From NCBI RefSeq assembly GCF_008086595.1, contig NZ_RXYA01000011.1, positions 62,001 to 126,000 of the forward strand: 64,000 nt of DNA, given 5' to 3'. The DNA is from Acetobacterium paludosum (lineage in GTDB: Bacteria > Bacillota > Clostridia > Eubacteriales > Eubacteriaceae). Below the pieces are notes generated by a model. It ran no database searches. It was not told the origin of the DNA and worked only from the letters and a program-made list of their open reading frames with translations. The position numbers and the translations under genes were made by a program. The number at the start of each line of letters is the position of its first letter. Within the stretch, counting starts at the first letter, position 1. Positions 35,408 to 44,525 of this stretch are shown here, in pieces.

Positions 35408-36934
35408 TTATGTGAGTTTTGGCATTCCCCGGTATTGGATGGCCTCTGCTAAATGAGATACGTTAATATTTTCAGCATTGTCTAAATCCGCGATGGTTCG
35501 CGATAATTTCAGGATCCGGTGATAGCCTCTGGCACTGAGGTTCATCTTGGTGTAGACTTTTTCCATGAGTTTTTGCTCGGCAGTACCAAGTGTACAAAAA
35601 CGTTCCATAAGTCTTGGGGTTAGCTGGGCATTGTAAAAAATATCGAGATCCCGGTACCGTTCATTCTGTCGTCCCCGGGCAGCATCTACCCGTTTTTTGA
35701 TAACCTGGGAGGTTTCGCCTTTGGGCTTGGTTTGAAGTTCATCATAGGTTGTATTGGGAACTTCCACAAAAATATCCAGTCGATCCATCAGGGGACCGGA
35801 AATTTTCCCCTGGTAATTTTTGATTTGCTGAGGGGTGCAGATACACTCATGGGATGGATCAGACAAAAAACCACAAGGACAGGGATTCATCGAACTGATG
35901 AGGGTAAAACAGGCGGGAAAGGTAAGGGCGGCATTGACCCGGGAGATGCTGACCTCCTGATCCTCCATGGGCTGACGCAAAACCTCAAGCGCTGATTTTT
36001 GAAATTCAGGGAGTTCATCCAAAAAAAGAACGCCTAAATGAGCAAGCGATACTTCTCCGGGTTTGGGAATGCGCCCGCCACCCACTAAGGCAGCTTTAGA
36101 AATGGTGTGATGAGGGGACCGAAAGGGACGTTGATTGATAATGGCATTATTTTTTAACAAACCTGAAATGCTGTGTATTTTTGTGATTTCAAGGGCTTCA
36201 TCCAGGGTGAGATCAGGAAGAATAGAGGGAAAACCCTTGGCCAACATCGTCTTGCCAGATCCCGGTGCTCCTGTCATCAAGACGTTGTGGCTGCCGGCGG
36301 CAGCAATTTCCAAAGCTCGTTTGGCCTGATCCTGGCCGCGAATATCTGAAAAATCAATGCCGTAACTATCTATCTTTTGAGTGAGAAGACGGTTTAGATC
36401 AACTTTAAATGGTGCAATGATCAATTCGCCCTTGATCAATGCAATGGCTTCATTCAGGTCTCTTAGAGGAAAAACATCAACACCTTGGACAACCGCAGCT
36501 TCATAACGGTTGTTATAAGGAATAAGAATATTTTGAATGCCGGCTTCTTTTGCGGCCAAAATCATGGGAAGAACACCGGTGACACATCTAATTTCGCCGC
36601 TGAGGGATAATTCCCCAACAACGAGGTAATTATCCGATTGATCCCAGGTCAGTTGATCGGAGGCGTTTAAGATACCCAGGGCAATGGCCAGGTCAAAGGC
36701 AGGACCTTCTTTTTTTAGATCTGCAGGGGCCAGGTTAATGGTAATGCGCTCCATGGGATATTTAAAACCGTTGTTTTTGATGGCCGAAAAAACGCGGTCT
36801 TTGGATTCCTTTATGCCGGTATCGGGAAGACCGACTAATGAATAAGAAGGCAATCCTCGGGAAATATCAATTTCAACGGTGACAATAACGCCATTTACAC
36901 CTAATAATCCGCTACTTTTTATCTGTGATAACAT
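35408..36934 (-). CDS. YifB/ComM-like Mg-chelatase-family AAA+ ATPase
   Basis: This 508-residue protein has an N-terminal Lon-protease-like domain (residues about 1-165), a Mg-chelatase-type AAA+ domain with GAPGSGKTMLAKG near 220, FLDELPEF near 303, a cysteine-rich insert (NPCPCGFLSDPSHECICTP near 350) and a C-terminal helical domain (ARGYHRILKLSRTIADL). Vibrio and Haemophilus ComM is a branch-migration helicase for integrating heterologous DNA during transformation. The ATG at 36934 has a GGAGG 10 bases upstream. It converges on lgt. Confidence 0.92.
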   Translation of the reverse strand: MLSQIKSSGLLGVNGVIVTVEIDISRGLPSYSLVGLPDTGIKESKDRVFSAIKNNGFKYPMERITINLAPADLKKEGPAFDLAIALGILNASDQLTWDQSDNYLVVGELSLSGEIRCVTGVLPMILAAKEAGIQNILIPYNNRYEAAVVQGVDVFPLRDLNEAIALIKGELIIAPFKVDLNRLLTQKIDSYGIDFSDIRGQDQAKRALEIAAAGSHNVLMTGAPGSGKTMLAKGFPSILPDLTLDEALEITKIHSISGLLKNNAIINQRPFRSPHHTISKAALVGGGRIPKPGEVSLAHLGVLFLDELPEFQKSALEVLRQPMEDQEVSISRVNAALTFPACFTLISSMNPCPCGFLSDPSHECICTPQQIKNYQGKISGPLMDRLDIFVEVPNTTYDELQTKPKGETSQVIKKRVDAARGRQNERYRDLDIFYNAQLTPRLMERFCTLGTAEQKLMEKVYTKMNLSARGYHRILKLSRTIADLDNAENINVSHLAEAIQYRGMPKLT

Positions 36935-37014
36935 TTACAGTTTACCTCCGCTATATTAAGAGCATTATACAGGAAATAAAAAGAAAAACATAGCGAAAAA
37001 AATAAATTGATATG

Positions 37015-37026
37015 ATATGATCATAT
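37015..37026. promoter_or_regulatory. 12-bp palindrome before the EamA gene
   Basis: ATATGATCATAT is a perfect palindrome in the short divergent region, ending 21 bases before the EamA start. It could be an operator, but AT-rich palindromes of this length arise by chance. Confidence 0.25.
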
Positions 37027-37047
37027 TAAGAAATTAGGGAGGTGCTA

Positions 37048-37893
37048 ATGGAAAAAACGAATAAAGGAATTTTGTATGTCGTGATAGCGATGGTTCTATT
37101 TAGCACTGGCGGTTTGTTTATCAAGCTCATCGATGCTAATGCGTATACGATTACCTTTGGTCGAGCATTGATTGCAGGACTTATTTTTTTGCCTTTTATT
37201 CAGTGGCAGAAAATCAAACTTTCAAAGGCGTATGTGGCACTTGTTTTTGCTTATTGTTACGTCTGTATTGTATTTGTGATCACAACCAAAATAACGACAG
37301 CTGCCAATGCTATTATTTTACAGTGCACAGCACCTTTATGGCTATACCTTTTCTATCTGATTAAGGGAAAGAAAATAAAAAGTCGTGAATTCATTCCCCG
37401 TGCATTTATTTTTCTGGGTATTATTGTCATCCTCAGCGCATCCGGGGGAGGCAATATTTTTGGCGATTTACTGGCACTGTCAAACGGGATCGCCTATGCC
37501 GTGGTTCAGTATTTTATGGAAAGAGATTACCCCATTTCGGATCGATCGATCATTGGAATCAATAATATTGTTTTATGTCTGTTGATTCTGGTGCTAATGC
37601 CTAATAGTCTTGATTTTTCAGGATTGTCTATTCAGGGATGGTCGGGACTGATTTTTCTGGGGGTGTTCCAAATTGGTGTTTCTTATCTCGTCTTTTTAAA
37701 AGGCGTTCGATTGATATCGGCTTTTAAAGCTTCGATTGTATCGTTGCTGGAGCCGGTACTAAACCCGATCCTGGTGTTCGTTTTTGTCGGTGAAATGCCA
37801 TCAGTAGGATCTTTAATCGGGTTTGCAGTCATATTATTTGGCATCATTTTGACGGTGATCCCTAGTAAGTTGGGTGAGGGTATTGAAGAATAA
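37048..37893 (+). CDS. EamA/DMT superfamily transporter
   Basis: This 281-residue protein has ten hydrophobic segments arranged as two EamA repeats (residues about 5-130 and 145-275). FSTGGLFIKLIDANAYTITFG-like N-terminal features and the conserved SLLEPVLNPILVFVF near 232 place it in the drug/metabolite exporter family. Substrates cannot be read from the sequence; relatives export amino acids or metabolites. ATG 37048 is used because it follows AGGGAGG; the in-frame GTG at 37042 lies inside that site. Confidence 0.87.
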   Translation: MEKTNKGILYVVIAMVLFSTGGLFIKLIDANAYTITFGRALIAGLIFLPFIQWQKIKLSKAYVALVFAYCYVCIVFVITTKITTAANAIILQCTAPLWLYLFYLIKGKKIKSREFIPRAFIFLGIIVILSASGGGNIFGDLLALSNGIAYAVVQYFMERDYPISDRSIIGINNIVLCLLILVLMPNSLDFSGLSIQGWSGLIFLGVFQIGVSYLVFLKGVRLISAFKASIVSLLEPVLNPILVFVFVGEMPSVGSLIGFAVILFGIILTVIPSKLGEGIEE

Positions 37894-37900
37894 GAATAGC

Positions 37901-37936
37901 AAAAGCAGTGTTATATTTACACATAACACTGCTTTT
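37901..37936. terminator. Bidirectional terminator between EamA and MFS genes
   Basis: A perfect 14-bp stem, AAAAGCAGTGTTAT (37901-37914) with ATAACACTGCTTTT (37923-37936), lies between the converging genes. Confidence 0.85.
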
Positions 37937-37990
37937 GTGATCCTAAAAGCCTATTTTTTTTAATAAATGATTAGAAAATAAAATTGCTAA

Positions 37991-39175
37991 TTATTCATCT
38001 TGTGGCTGTGGCATGTTTCCAGTTTTTGGAAATGGATCAATGAATAAAAATATCGCACCTGCTACTGTAGCCATGATCATAGCGGCAAACATAGGTCCTT
38101 CAATAGCGTTGCCAGTAATGCTTCCGATCAAAGCGATCCAGTAAGTTGTTATAAAAGCAAAAGCGTTCATAATTGCGAGTACAATGGAAACACAAATTGG
38201 GACAGCTTGGGGTTCGGAAACCATACCGATAATCATCATGACTGCTGGAAATAGAGTAGAGAAGCCAATGCCGACCAATGCGGTTCCAATTGTTACCATG
38301 ATAATATTGCCAGTAAACAGAACGAGAACATAACCAAGTGTAAAGGCAAATAATCCAAATGAAATAGTAAAACGTTTAGCTATTTTGAAAATATTGCTAA
38401 AGATCACACCTGCGATAATACCGCCGACGGTAAAGAATGACAGGACAATTGCGGCAACAGCTGGTCCGCCTAAATTGTGGTTAGCTAAAAATGTTGACAT
38501 ACCCATTAATAAGGGATAGTCTAGCAACATAACACAACCGAAAAGGATTGAAATGAGCCAAACAGAACTTTTTATTTTTACTTTTTGTTTCGTAACACCG
38601 ATGGGCTGTTCAATTTTATTTGGTTCCGGCAGGAAGAAAATAACTAATAACAGGGATATAATACCAAAAGCATGTGCATAAAAAGCATAATTCCAGGAAA
38701 TGCCAGCCAGTAATCCACCGGCAAACTGAAGGATAACACCACCGACATTCATGAGGATCGTGCCAAGCCCCATCATTTTTGCTCTTGGATTGTCATCGTA
38801 AAGGCCGATAATAAGTGCATTTCCGATTGGGGACATGATACCAAGACCGATACCAAACACGGCTCTTTCAATTAAAATAACGGTAAAGTCATTTGCAAAT
38901 GCTGGTGCGATACCACCTATTAAGAACAATAGTATACCGATAATTGAAAGTGTTTTGAATTTTACTTTGTTACCGGCAATTGCACCGGCAATAAGCGTAG
39001 CTGGAATACACAGCAAAGATGGCAAGGTTGAAGTCAAATAGATTGTTGAAACCGACAAATTTGGAAATGCCTGCATGATGCTGTTCAGGGCCGGAGTGAT
39101 GGTCCCAACACCCATTGTCAGAAAGAATAAGGACAAAATTGCGACTGCTGACAGGGTTGAATTCTTTTGAGCCAT
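37991..39175 (-). CDS. Major facilitator superfamily transporter
   Basis: This 394-residue protein has twelve predicted membrane helices. The loop 2-3 region (GNKVKFKTLSIIGI) and ERAVFGIGLGIMSPIGNAL near residue 110 are typical of MFS exporters. The long central loop (residues about 190-205) separates the two halves. Substrate is unknown. The ATG follows AGGAGGTATTATTTT. Upstream on the same strand lie a large inverted repeat and a 31-codon ORF with its own RBS, suggesting regulation in the leader. A TetR gene lies further upstream. Confidence 0.88.
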   Translation of the reverse strand: MAQKNSTLSAVAILSLFFLTMGVGTITPALNSIMQAFPNLSVSTIYLTSTLPSLLCIPATLIAGAIAGNKVKFKTLSIIGILLFLIGGIAPAFANDFTVILIERAVFGIGLGIMSPIGNALIIGLYDDNPRAKMMGLGTILMNVGGVILQFAGGLLAGISWNYAFYAHAFGIISLLLVIFFLPEPNKIEQPIGVTKQKVKIKSSVWLISILFGCVMLLDYPLLMGMSTFLANHNLGGPAVAAIVLSFFTVGGIIAGVIFSNIFKIAKRFTISFGLFAFTLGYVLVLFTGNIIMVTIGTALVGIGFSTLFPAVMMIIGMVSEPQAVPICVSIVLAIMNAFAFITTYWIALIGSITGNAIEGPMFAAMIMATVAGAIFLFIDPFPKTGNMPQPQDE

Positions 39176-39209
39176 AAAATAATACCTCCTAAAAATAAAA
39201 TTTATTTAT

Positions 39210-39233
39210 CATGTATATTTATTTACATACATG
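39210..39233. promoter_or_regulatory. Inverted repeat near the MFS start
   Basis: CATGTA (39210-39215) and TACATG (39228-39233) are separated by 12 bases, about 35 bases upstream of the MFS start. It is a possible operator, with weak support. Confidence 0.3.
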
Positions 39234-39268
39234 TATAAACCATGAATTAATAAAAATAATTATTGGGG

Positions 39269-39340
39269 TTGGTGTTCAAAGTTGGCTGTCAAATTGAGAT
39301 AGTAACGATTACAACAAAAACTGACAACTTCGAACACCAA
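39269..39340 (-). repeat. Large inverted repeat in the MFS leader
   Basis: Arms of 16 bases (39269-39284 and 39325-39340) match at 15 positions. They start TTGGTGTTC and end GAACACCAA, with a 40-base loop. In the minus-strand transcript the hairpin begins 8 bases after the stop of the 31-codon ORF and ends about 90 bases before the MFS gene. There is no immediate U-run, so a plain terminator is unlikely. An RNA processing site, attenuator or remnant of a mobile element are alternatives. Confidence 0.7.
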
Positions 39341-39348
39341 GAGAATAT

Positions 39349-39444
39349 CTAATTACTTAATGTCGTCAATGTGAAATACAATAGCATTTCTTCAACAAGA
39401 CCAAAGGATTCTTTAACAGCTGTAATAAATTCACTGCTTTTCAT
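39349..39444 (-). CDS. Candidate 31-residue small protein upstream of the MFS gene
   Basis: On the minus strand an ATG preceded by GGAGG (39449-39453) opens a 31-codon frame beginning MKSSEFITAVKESFGLVEEM and continuing with the hydrophobic LLYFTLTTLSN. The good Shine-Dalgarno in an otherwise empty AT-rich gap is the main support. The peptide looks amphipathic and could associate with the membrane. It may be a leader peptide controlling the MFS gene through the hairpin that follows, or a stand-alone small protein. I recognise no family. Confidence 0.45.
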   Translation of the reverse strand: MKSSEFITAVKESFGLVEEMLLYFTLTTLSN

Positions 39445-39453
39445 AATTCCTCC

Positions 39454-39763
39454 ATTCATTTCATTGAAATTCTGAACAATTGAAAAAATTGATTTGATTA
39501 AACCCAGTAATATTATAAAAATAATAGTTAACTTAGATTAATATTAGTCATATTTAATTTAACTCGATAATAGCACGAAATAAAGTGATTGTCCATAAAT
39601 ATTTATAAAAAAAGTTATATTACGAAAATAATAGTATATAACTTGTAATGATAATCGATTAATATTGATTAATTGAGCATTTTACTATTAGAATGATATC
39701 ATCAATTATTTGACCGATTACTGAAAGGTTATATATGTTTAATAATAAATTATGTAATGTGCG
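39454..39763. other. AT-rich intergenic stretch with no recognised gene
   Basis: Beyond a TATAAT box on the minus strand (39512-39517), which may drive the small ORF and MFS gene, I see no ORF, RNA or repeat here. Confidence 0.5.
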
Positions 39764-39805
39764 AAAAAAAGCCGCTGAATAATGTTTATACATTATTCAG
39801 CGGCT
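39764..39805 (-). terminator. Terminator of the TetR gene
   Basis: A perfect 15-bp stem, AGCCGCTGAATAATG (39770-39784) with CATTATTCAGCGGCT (39791-39805), is followed on the minus strand by seven U (39764-39770). It lies about 30 bases past the TetR stop. Confidence 0.9.
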
Positions 39806-39834
39806 GCAGATAAAATTATTGAAGATTTTAATGG

Positions 39835-40497
39835 TTATAGAATAACAAAATTTTTCTCGATGCGAATACTGATTTTCTTTTCGATTTCATAGGATTCATC
39901 AATTACCTGGGCAATAATATTTTTGTCAAGGCTCATTGTTGTAAGCAATTGATCAAGGGTGGCATTGGCAAAATCGAGTGAGGAACAGTCAATCAGACCG
40001 GCATCATAGGCGAGATTGGTGGCGGCAGAAGCACCCATGTTTGTATAAGTAATAAAGGCAATTTCAAATTCACTGAAATGTAAACCACAGCTTTCAGCAA
40101 GGGTACGATAAAAATTGGTCATAACACTCTCTTGATTATAAATGATGTTTTCACTTAATATATCGTAATAAAAGCGACTGAAATTCTTATTGGTTCGCAT
40201 GTTATAATTAATCATCCGTATTTCAACGGCGGTCTGCAATAACAGAGTGGTATCAATATCAGCCGCATCTATTTTTTCTTTGACCCGTGTCTTGATGGCG
40301 GACATGAATTCATTATATACTTCAATTCCCAAACCGCCCTTTGATCCGAAATAATAGTTAATCAGACCAACATTGGCACCAGAGGCTTTGGCAATTTTGA
40401 TACAGGTTGTATCGGTATAACCACTTTCATAAAACAAGGCTTTGGAAGCCTCATATATTTTTTCTTTTGTTTCTTTGCCCGCTTTATATTTTCCCAT
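39835..40497 (-). CDS. TetR/AcrR family transcriptional regulator
   Basis: This 220-residue protein has an N-terminal TetR helix-turn-helix (ETKEKIYEASKALFYESGY, then IAKASGANVGLINYYFGSKG) and a large helical ligand-binding domain. The usual family start is ATG 40497 (MGKYKAGKE). A longer frame back to 40617 would add 40 hydrophobic residues unlike any TetR N-terminus and would run toward the inverted-repeat region. It is divergent from the DUF6530-like operon, and a perfect 13-bp inverted repeat lies between them, so it probably controls that promoter and perhaps its own. Confidence 0.9.
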   Translation of the reverse strand: MGKYKAGKETKEKIYEASKALFYESGYTDTTCIKIAKASGANVGLINYYFGSKGGLGIEVYNEFMSAIKTRVKEKIDAADIDTTLLLQTAVEIRMINYNMRTNKNFSRFYYDILSENIIYNQESVMTNFYRTLAESCGLHFSEFEIAFITYTNMGASAATNLAYDAGLIDCSSLDFANATLDQLLTTMSLDKNIIAQVIDESYEIEKKISIRIEKNFVIL

Positions 40498-40638
40498 AAT
40501 TTCAACTTTCTTTTCTATCAATAAAATTAATTTCAATTGTGCATACAAATACAAGATGAGTTTATCATATTCTGTCATTAAAAACAAGCTAGGATATGAA
40601 AAAATTTGTATGGACATAAAATTCTTCCTATGTTAAAA

Positions 40639-40678
40639 TTTAGTAGATTACAATTTAGTAAATTAGTAATCTACTAAA
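40639..40678. promoter_or_regulatory. Perfect 13-bp inverted repeat, candidate TetR operator
   Basis: TTTAGTAGATTAC (40639-40651) and GTAATCTACTAAA (40666-40678) are exact inverted copies with a 14-base AT-rich spacer. They lie between the divergent TetR and DUF6530-like genes, 33 bases before the latter's start. Confidence 0.65.
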
Positions 40679-40710
40679 AATAATTTATGAAAATGAGGTA
40701 GAAGTAAAAA

Positions 40711-41187
40711 ATGAAAATTCCGACAGCATTAAAACATAAACCCGTTATTGTTTCAGAGGATTACGATAAAATTGACGGAAGAGATTGTCAATCAGATGCA
40801 AAGGGTTTGTCGGTAGGCTTGGCCCAATGGAATGATCGGGGCAAGGTTGATGTATCTGCAAAAATATGGCGCTATACCGGTGAGAAATGGTCAAGACAAT
40901 CAGAAGAAATGCCATTGCATCGAGTGATTGATCTGGCGATTTTCGTATGTCGGACAAAGCTGTATTTTAGGGAAGCCTACCGGTATGAGAAACTTTATGA
41001 TGAAAATGAAGCTCAAATTGATCGGATCCCTCTTCAAGGGGGGGCGATGGACGTTTCGGTTTGTCTGGATAATCCGTTTTTGGATGAGGACATTAAATTG
41101 GTTTCAGCAGCTCTGGCAAAGGATGATGAATTGCTTGGTGAAAGATTGGCGCGTTTAGCGGCAATTCTGAGAGAAATGGGGTACTAA
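40711..41187 (+). CDS. DUF6530-like protein of unknown function
   Basis: This 158-residue soluble protein starts MKIPTALKHKPVIVSEDYDK and contains GLSVGLAQWNDRGKVDVSAK near residue 32. WSRQSEEMPLHRVIDLAIF near 60 and the helical tail LGERLARLAAILREMGY are other strong segments. I recall such proteins annotated as DUF6530, but cannot confirm it here and know no function. The ATG follows TGAGGTAGAAG. Its stop shares a base with the next gene's ATG, so the two products are co-made. A TetR gene is divergent. Confidence 0.72.
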   Translation: MKIPTALKHKPVIVSEDYDKIDGRDCQSDAKGLSVGLAQWNDRGKVDVSAKIWRYTGEKWSRQSEEMPLHRVIDLAIFVCRTKLYFREAYRYEKLYDENEAQIDRIPLQGGAMDVSVCLDNPFLDEDIKLVSAALAKDDELLGERLARLAAILREMGY

Positions 41188-41534
41188 TGAAAAAGAGTCA
41201 ATCAAAAAAAGAAATCATTGCTGCGTACAAAGAACAAAAACAAACTGGCGGTATATTTGTAATTCGCAATTTGAAGACCGGCAAATTGTTTTTAGATGCA
41301 ACACCCAATATCCAGGGAATGGCTAACCGCTTTGAGTTTTCTCGAAAGACAGGGTCCTGCGTCAGTCAGAAACTTCAAAATGACTGGTTGATTTATGGCG
41401 GTGAGAATTTTGTGTTTGAAATTTTAGAAAAGTTAGATATGAACGAAGATCAAAGCAGAAAAGAATTTAAAGAAGATCTTGAAACGCTAAAGTCGTTATG
41501 GCTTGAGAAATATGATGATGAGAGCTGTTGCTAG
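41187..41534 (+). CDS. GIY-YIG-like small protein
   Basis: This 115-residue protein has GGIFVIRNLKTGKLFLDATPN near residue 20, the position of the GIY-YIG core, with G-I-F and the second strand in K-L-F rather than Y-I-G. KTGSCVSQKLQNDWLIYGGENFVFEI follows the usual family pattern of paired helices and strand. The first tyrosines are replaced (F), so nuclease activity is doubtful. It is translationally coupled to the DUF6530-like gene, which suggests a joint but unknown role. Confidence 0.65.
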   Translation: MKKSQSKKEIIAAYKEQKQTGGIFVIRNLKTGKLFLDATPNIQGMANRFEFSRKTGSCVSQKLQNDWLIYGGENFVFEILEKLDMNEDQSRKEFKEDLETLKSLWLEKYDDESCC

Positions 41535-41598
41535 TTGGTATTTTTGTGGAAAACAGAAGGGACTATGAAATGCTGCAAGAGAGACAATCATTTATTAT

Positions 41599-41635
41599 CT
41601 ATGCAAAGAGAGAGGGGACCTCTCTCTTTGCATAG
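41599..41635. terminator. 17-bp perfect hairpin between converging genes
   Basis: CTATGCAAAGAGAGAGG (41599-41615) and CCTCTCTCTTTGCATAG (41619-41635) form a 17-bp stem with a 3-base loop. It lacks a U-run on either strand but stands where converging transcripts should end. Confidence 0.6.
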
Positions 41636-41658
41636 TAACTAGTTAGTAATTAGTTGTA

Positions 41659-43038
41659 TCAGTTTTGTTTCAACCACTCCCGATTAAAGGCTATGGCTTG
41701 CTCAACCCGTGCTTTGGCAGGGCCGCCAATAATATTTCGCTGGTTAACACAGACGGTTAGATCAATGGCCTCATAGATGGTTTCATCAAAAACAGGAGAA
41801 ACGCTTTTATATTCTTCCAGAGTGAGTTCATCCAGACTTTTTTTATGTTCTAATCCGTAAAATACCAGTTTCCCAATGATTTCATGGGCATCGCGGAAGG
41901 CAATACCGTGTTTAACAAGCCAGTCGGCGGCATCGGTAGCGTTTGAAAATCCACCGGCAGCTGCTGTTTTCATGACTGTTTTATTGACGGTCATGGTTTT
42001 AACCATTTTGGCAAAGGTGATGACGCATATTTTGATGGTGTCGTAGGCATCAAAGACGGGTTCTTTATCCTCTTGCATGTCTTTATTGTAGGCCAGAGGA
42101 ATTCCCTTCATGGTGGTCAGAAAGCCCATTAAATCACCATAAACACGGCCCGTTTTGCCCCGGACCAATTCAGCGATATCGGGATTTTTCTTTTGGGGCA
42201 TGATGCTGCTGCCGGTACTGAAGGCATCGTCAAGGGTGACAAAGTTAAACTCACTGCTGCACCATAAAATAATTTCTTCGGAAAAACGGCTAAGATGCAT
42301 CATCAATACAGCGGCTGCTTCAAGAAAATCAACACAAAAATCCCGGTCGGAAACACCGTCCAGACTGTTTAATGAAACTGCGGAAAAGTCCAGCTCAGCG
42401 GCAACAGACTCCCGATCTAAAGGGTAGGTGGTGGTTGCCAAAGCACCTGAACCTAAGGGCAGGGTATCAGCCATCGCTCTTACTTGTTCCATTCGGATCA
42501 TATCACGTTTGAACATTTCAACATAAGCCATTAAATGGTGAGCAAAGGTAATCGGTTGGGCCCGTTGGAGATGGGTATAGCCCGGCATAATGGTATCGGT
42601 ATGTTCCTGGGCTAAATCCAAAAGAGTGGCTGCCAGTTTACCAATGAGTGATTTGCTGTCTTTCGCAATATCTTTGACATAAAGACGCATATCCGTGGCT
42701 ACCTGATCATTGCGGCTGCGGCCGGTATGAAGCTTCTTTCCAATGTCGCCGATACGTTCGGTGAGAATGGCTTCCACATTCATATGAATATCTTCCATTT
42801 CGACCGAAAATTCAATCGTGCCGGCCTCAATATCCAATAATATTTCTTCAAGCGTTTGGATGATTAGTTTGGATTCACGGGGATCAATAATATTTTGTTT
42901 CCCGAGCATCCGGGCATGGGCAATGCTTCCTGTGATATCCTGCTTATAAAGGCGTTGATCAAAGGAAATAGACGAGTTAAAATCATCGGTTAAAAGGTCG
43001 GTTTTTTTTGAAAACCGACCTCCCCACATTTTTTTCAT
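41659..43038 (-). CDS. argH: Argininosuccinate lyase
   Basis: This 459-residue fumarase/aspartase-superfamily enzyme splits argininosuccinate into arginine and fumarate. [12 protein letters not shown] opens it, [15 protein letters not shown] is near residue 110, and the mobile active-site loop [20 protein letters not shown] is near 278. It starts 2 bases after the argG stop, so argGH form one operon reading away from argC. Confidence 0.97.
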   Translation of the reverse strand: MKKMWGGRFSKKTDLLTDDFNSSISFDQRLYKQDITGSIAHARMLGKQNIIDPRESKLIIQTLEEILLDIEAGTIEFSVEMEDIHMNVEAILTERIGDIGKKLHTGRSRNDQVATDMRLYVKDIAKDSKSLIGKLAATLLDLAQEHTDTIMPGYTHLQRAQPITFAHHLMAYVEMFKRDMIRMEQVRAMADTLPLGSGALATTTYPLDRESVAAELDFSAVSLNSLDGVSDRDFCVDFLEAAAVLMMHLSRFSEEIILWCSSEFNFVTLDDAFSTGSSIMPQKKNPDIAELVRGKTGRVYGDLMGFLTTMKGIPLAYNKDMQEDKEPVFDAYDTIKICVITFAKMVKTMTVNKTVMKTAAAGGFSNATDAADWLVKHGIAFRDAHEIIGKLVFYGLEHKKSLDELTLEEYKSVSPVFDETIYEAIDLTVCVNQRNIIGGPAKARVEQAIAFNREWLKQN

Positions 43039-43040
43039 TA

Positions 43041-44267
43041 TTATTTATTCCCCTTTTTTTCTTCTTCACGGCTCAGTCGCATCAAGGCACGCACTTTTAG
43101 CGGCAAACCAAAGAGATGAATGAAGCCTTCAGCATCTTTATGATCGTAAAGGTCGCCAGTCGTGAAACTGGCAATTTCAGCATTGTATAATGAGTAAGGC
43201 GAAGTAACGCCAACAAGGATAATATTGCCTTTATATAGTTTTAATTTAACATTCCCGGTAACGGTTTTTTGAGTTTCGTCAACAAAGGCGGTGAGGGCCT
43301 CGCGAAGTGGCGTAAACCATTCACCATTGTAGGCAAGCTCTGCAAATTTAACCGCTGCCTGTTGTTTAAAACCATAGGTTTGACGATCCAGACACATGTG
43401 TTCCAATTCGCCATGAGCGTCATAAAGGATGGTACCGCCTGGAGTTTCATAGATTCCGCGAGATTTCATACCAACCACACGATTTTCAATTAAATCAACG
43501 ACGCCGATGCCGTGTCGTCCGCCAATGACATTTAATTTTTCCAGTAATTTTCGGGCACTTAAAGCTTCGCCGTTTAATTTAATCGGAACGCCTTGTTCAA
43601 AATCCAAACTGAGAATTTCGGCTTGATCAGGAGTCTCTTCAAGTGGGGTTGTCATTTGTAATAGCTTTTTATATTGTGGTTCTAATGAAGGATCTTCAAG
43701 TTCAAGACCTTCATGACTCATATGCAGAATATTTTTGTCACGGCTGTAGCTGTTGCTAATGGTCATCGGGACTTTAATATCATGAAGGATACAATAATCC
43801 ATCGCATCTTCGCGAGATTTAATATCCCAAATTCGCCAAGGCGCGATTATTTTTAATTGCGGGGCAAGTGCTCCGATTGATAATTCGAAACGAACCTGGT
43901 CATTTCCTTTACCGGTGGCGCCATGACAAATTGCTTCGGCGCCTTCCAGCTCTGCATATTTTACCAGAACCTTTGCGATTAAAGGACGTGCCAGGGAAGT
44001 TCCCAATAAATATTTCTTTTCATAAATTGCATCGGCCTTAAGAGCTGGCCAGACATAGTCTTCAACAAATTCATCGGTGACATCTTCAATATATAATTTG
44101 CTGGCGCCGGAAGCGAGAGCCCGTTCTTCCAAACCATCTAATTCGGTTCCCTGACCAACATCGACGCATACGGCAATAACTTCATAGTCATAGGTGTTTT
44201 TAAGCCATGGTATAATGGTTGTGGTATCTAATCCACCGGAATAGGCAAGAATTACTTTTTTCTTCAA
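43041..44267 (-). CDS. argG: Argininosuccinate synthase
   Basis: This 408-residue ATP pyrophosphatase joins citrulline and aspartate. The PP-loop [15 protein letters not shown] is at residues 8-22, [17 protein letters not shown] near 115 and the substrate segment [15 protein letters not shown] near 175. The start is TTG 44267, 8 bases after GGAGG; no ATG lies nearby. The promoter overlaps a candidate ARG box (44315-44332). carAB and argF are outside the window. Confidence 0.97.
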   Translation of the reverse strand: MKKKVILAYSGGLDTTTIIPWLKNTYDYEVIAVCVDVGQGTELDGLEERALASGASKLYIEDVTDEFVEDYVWPALKADAIYEKKYLLGTSLARPLIAKVLVKYAELEGAEAICHGATGKGNDQVRFELSIGALAPQLKIIAPWRIWDIKSREDAMDYCILHDIKVPMTISNSYSRDKNILHMSHEGLELEDPSLEPQYKKLLQMTTPLEETPDQAEILSLDFEQGVPIKLNGEALSARKLLEKLNVIGGRHGIGVVDLIENRVVGMKSRGIYETPGGTILYDAHGELEHMCLDRQTYGFKQQAAVKFAELAYNGEWFTPLREALTAFVDETQKTVTGNVKLKLYKGNIILVGVTSPYSLYNAEIASFTTGDLYDHKDAEGFIHLFGLPLKVRALMRLSREEEKKGNK

Positions 44268-44314
44268 TTTTATATCCTCCTGAAAATCATTTGTTTATAT
44301 ATTTATTTTTAATA

Positions 44315-44351
44315 CATGAATGATTATACAATCAATTGGGGTGAAAATCAA
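44315..44351 (-). promoter_or_regulatory. argGH promoter with overlapping ARG box
   Basis: On the minus strand TTGATT (44346-44351), 17 bases and TATAAT (44323-44328) form a promoter. On the plus strand CATGAATGATTATACAAT (44315-44332) closely resembles the Bacillus ARG-box consensus and covers the -10 box, so ArgR binding would block polymerase. Confidence 0.65.
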
Positions 44352-44403
44352 GTATAAATTCAAAAATATTAAAAATAATTTTATAAATATGCAAAAATAA
44401 CGC

Positions 44404-44432
44404 TTGATTATTCATGAAAGGTCCGGTATAAT
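44404..44432 (+). promoter_or_regulatory. argCJBD promoter with ARG half-site
   Basis: TTGATT (44404-44409), 17 bases and TATAAT (44427-44432) form a promoter. The spacer contains TTATTCATGAA, the reverse complement of an ARG-box CATGAAT half-site. This mirrors the argG side. Confidence 0.6.
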
Positions 44433-44525
44433 ACAAAAATAAATTAATTGTAATAATTTCATAAACAAACAGACAATCACCTATTATTTTGATAGAATGA
44501 ATAATAGCAGAAGTAATTCTGGTTG

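Noticed and set aside
40498-40617. 40-residue N-terminal extension of the TetR protein
   Set aside because: Hydrophobic and unlike TetR N-termini; the HTH starts normally from ATG 40497.
41570-41640. Small ORF around the 41,599 hairpin
   Set aside because: No RBS, and the codons are mostly the two arms of the hairpin.
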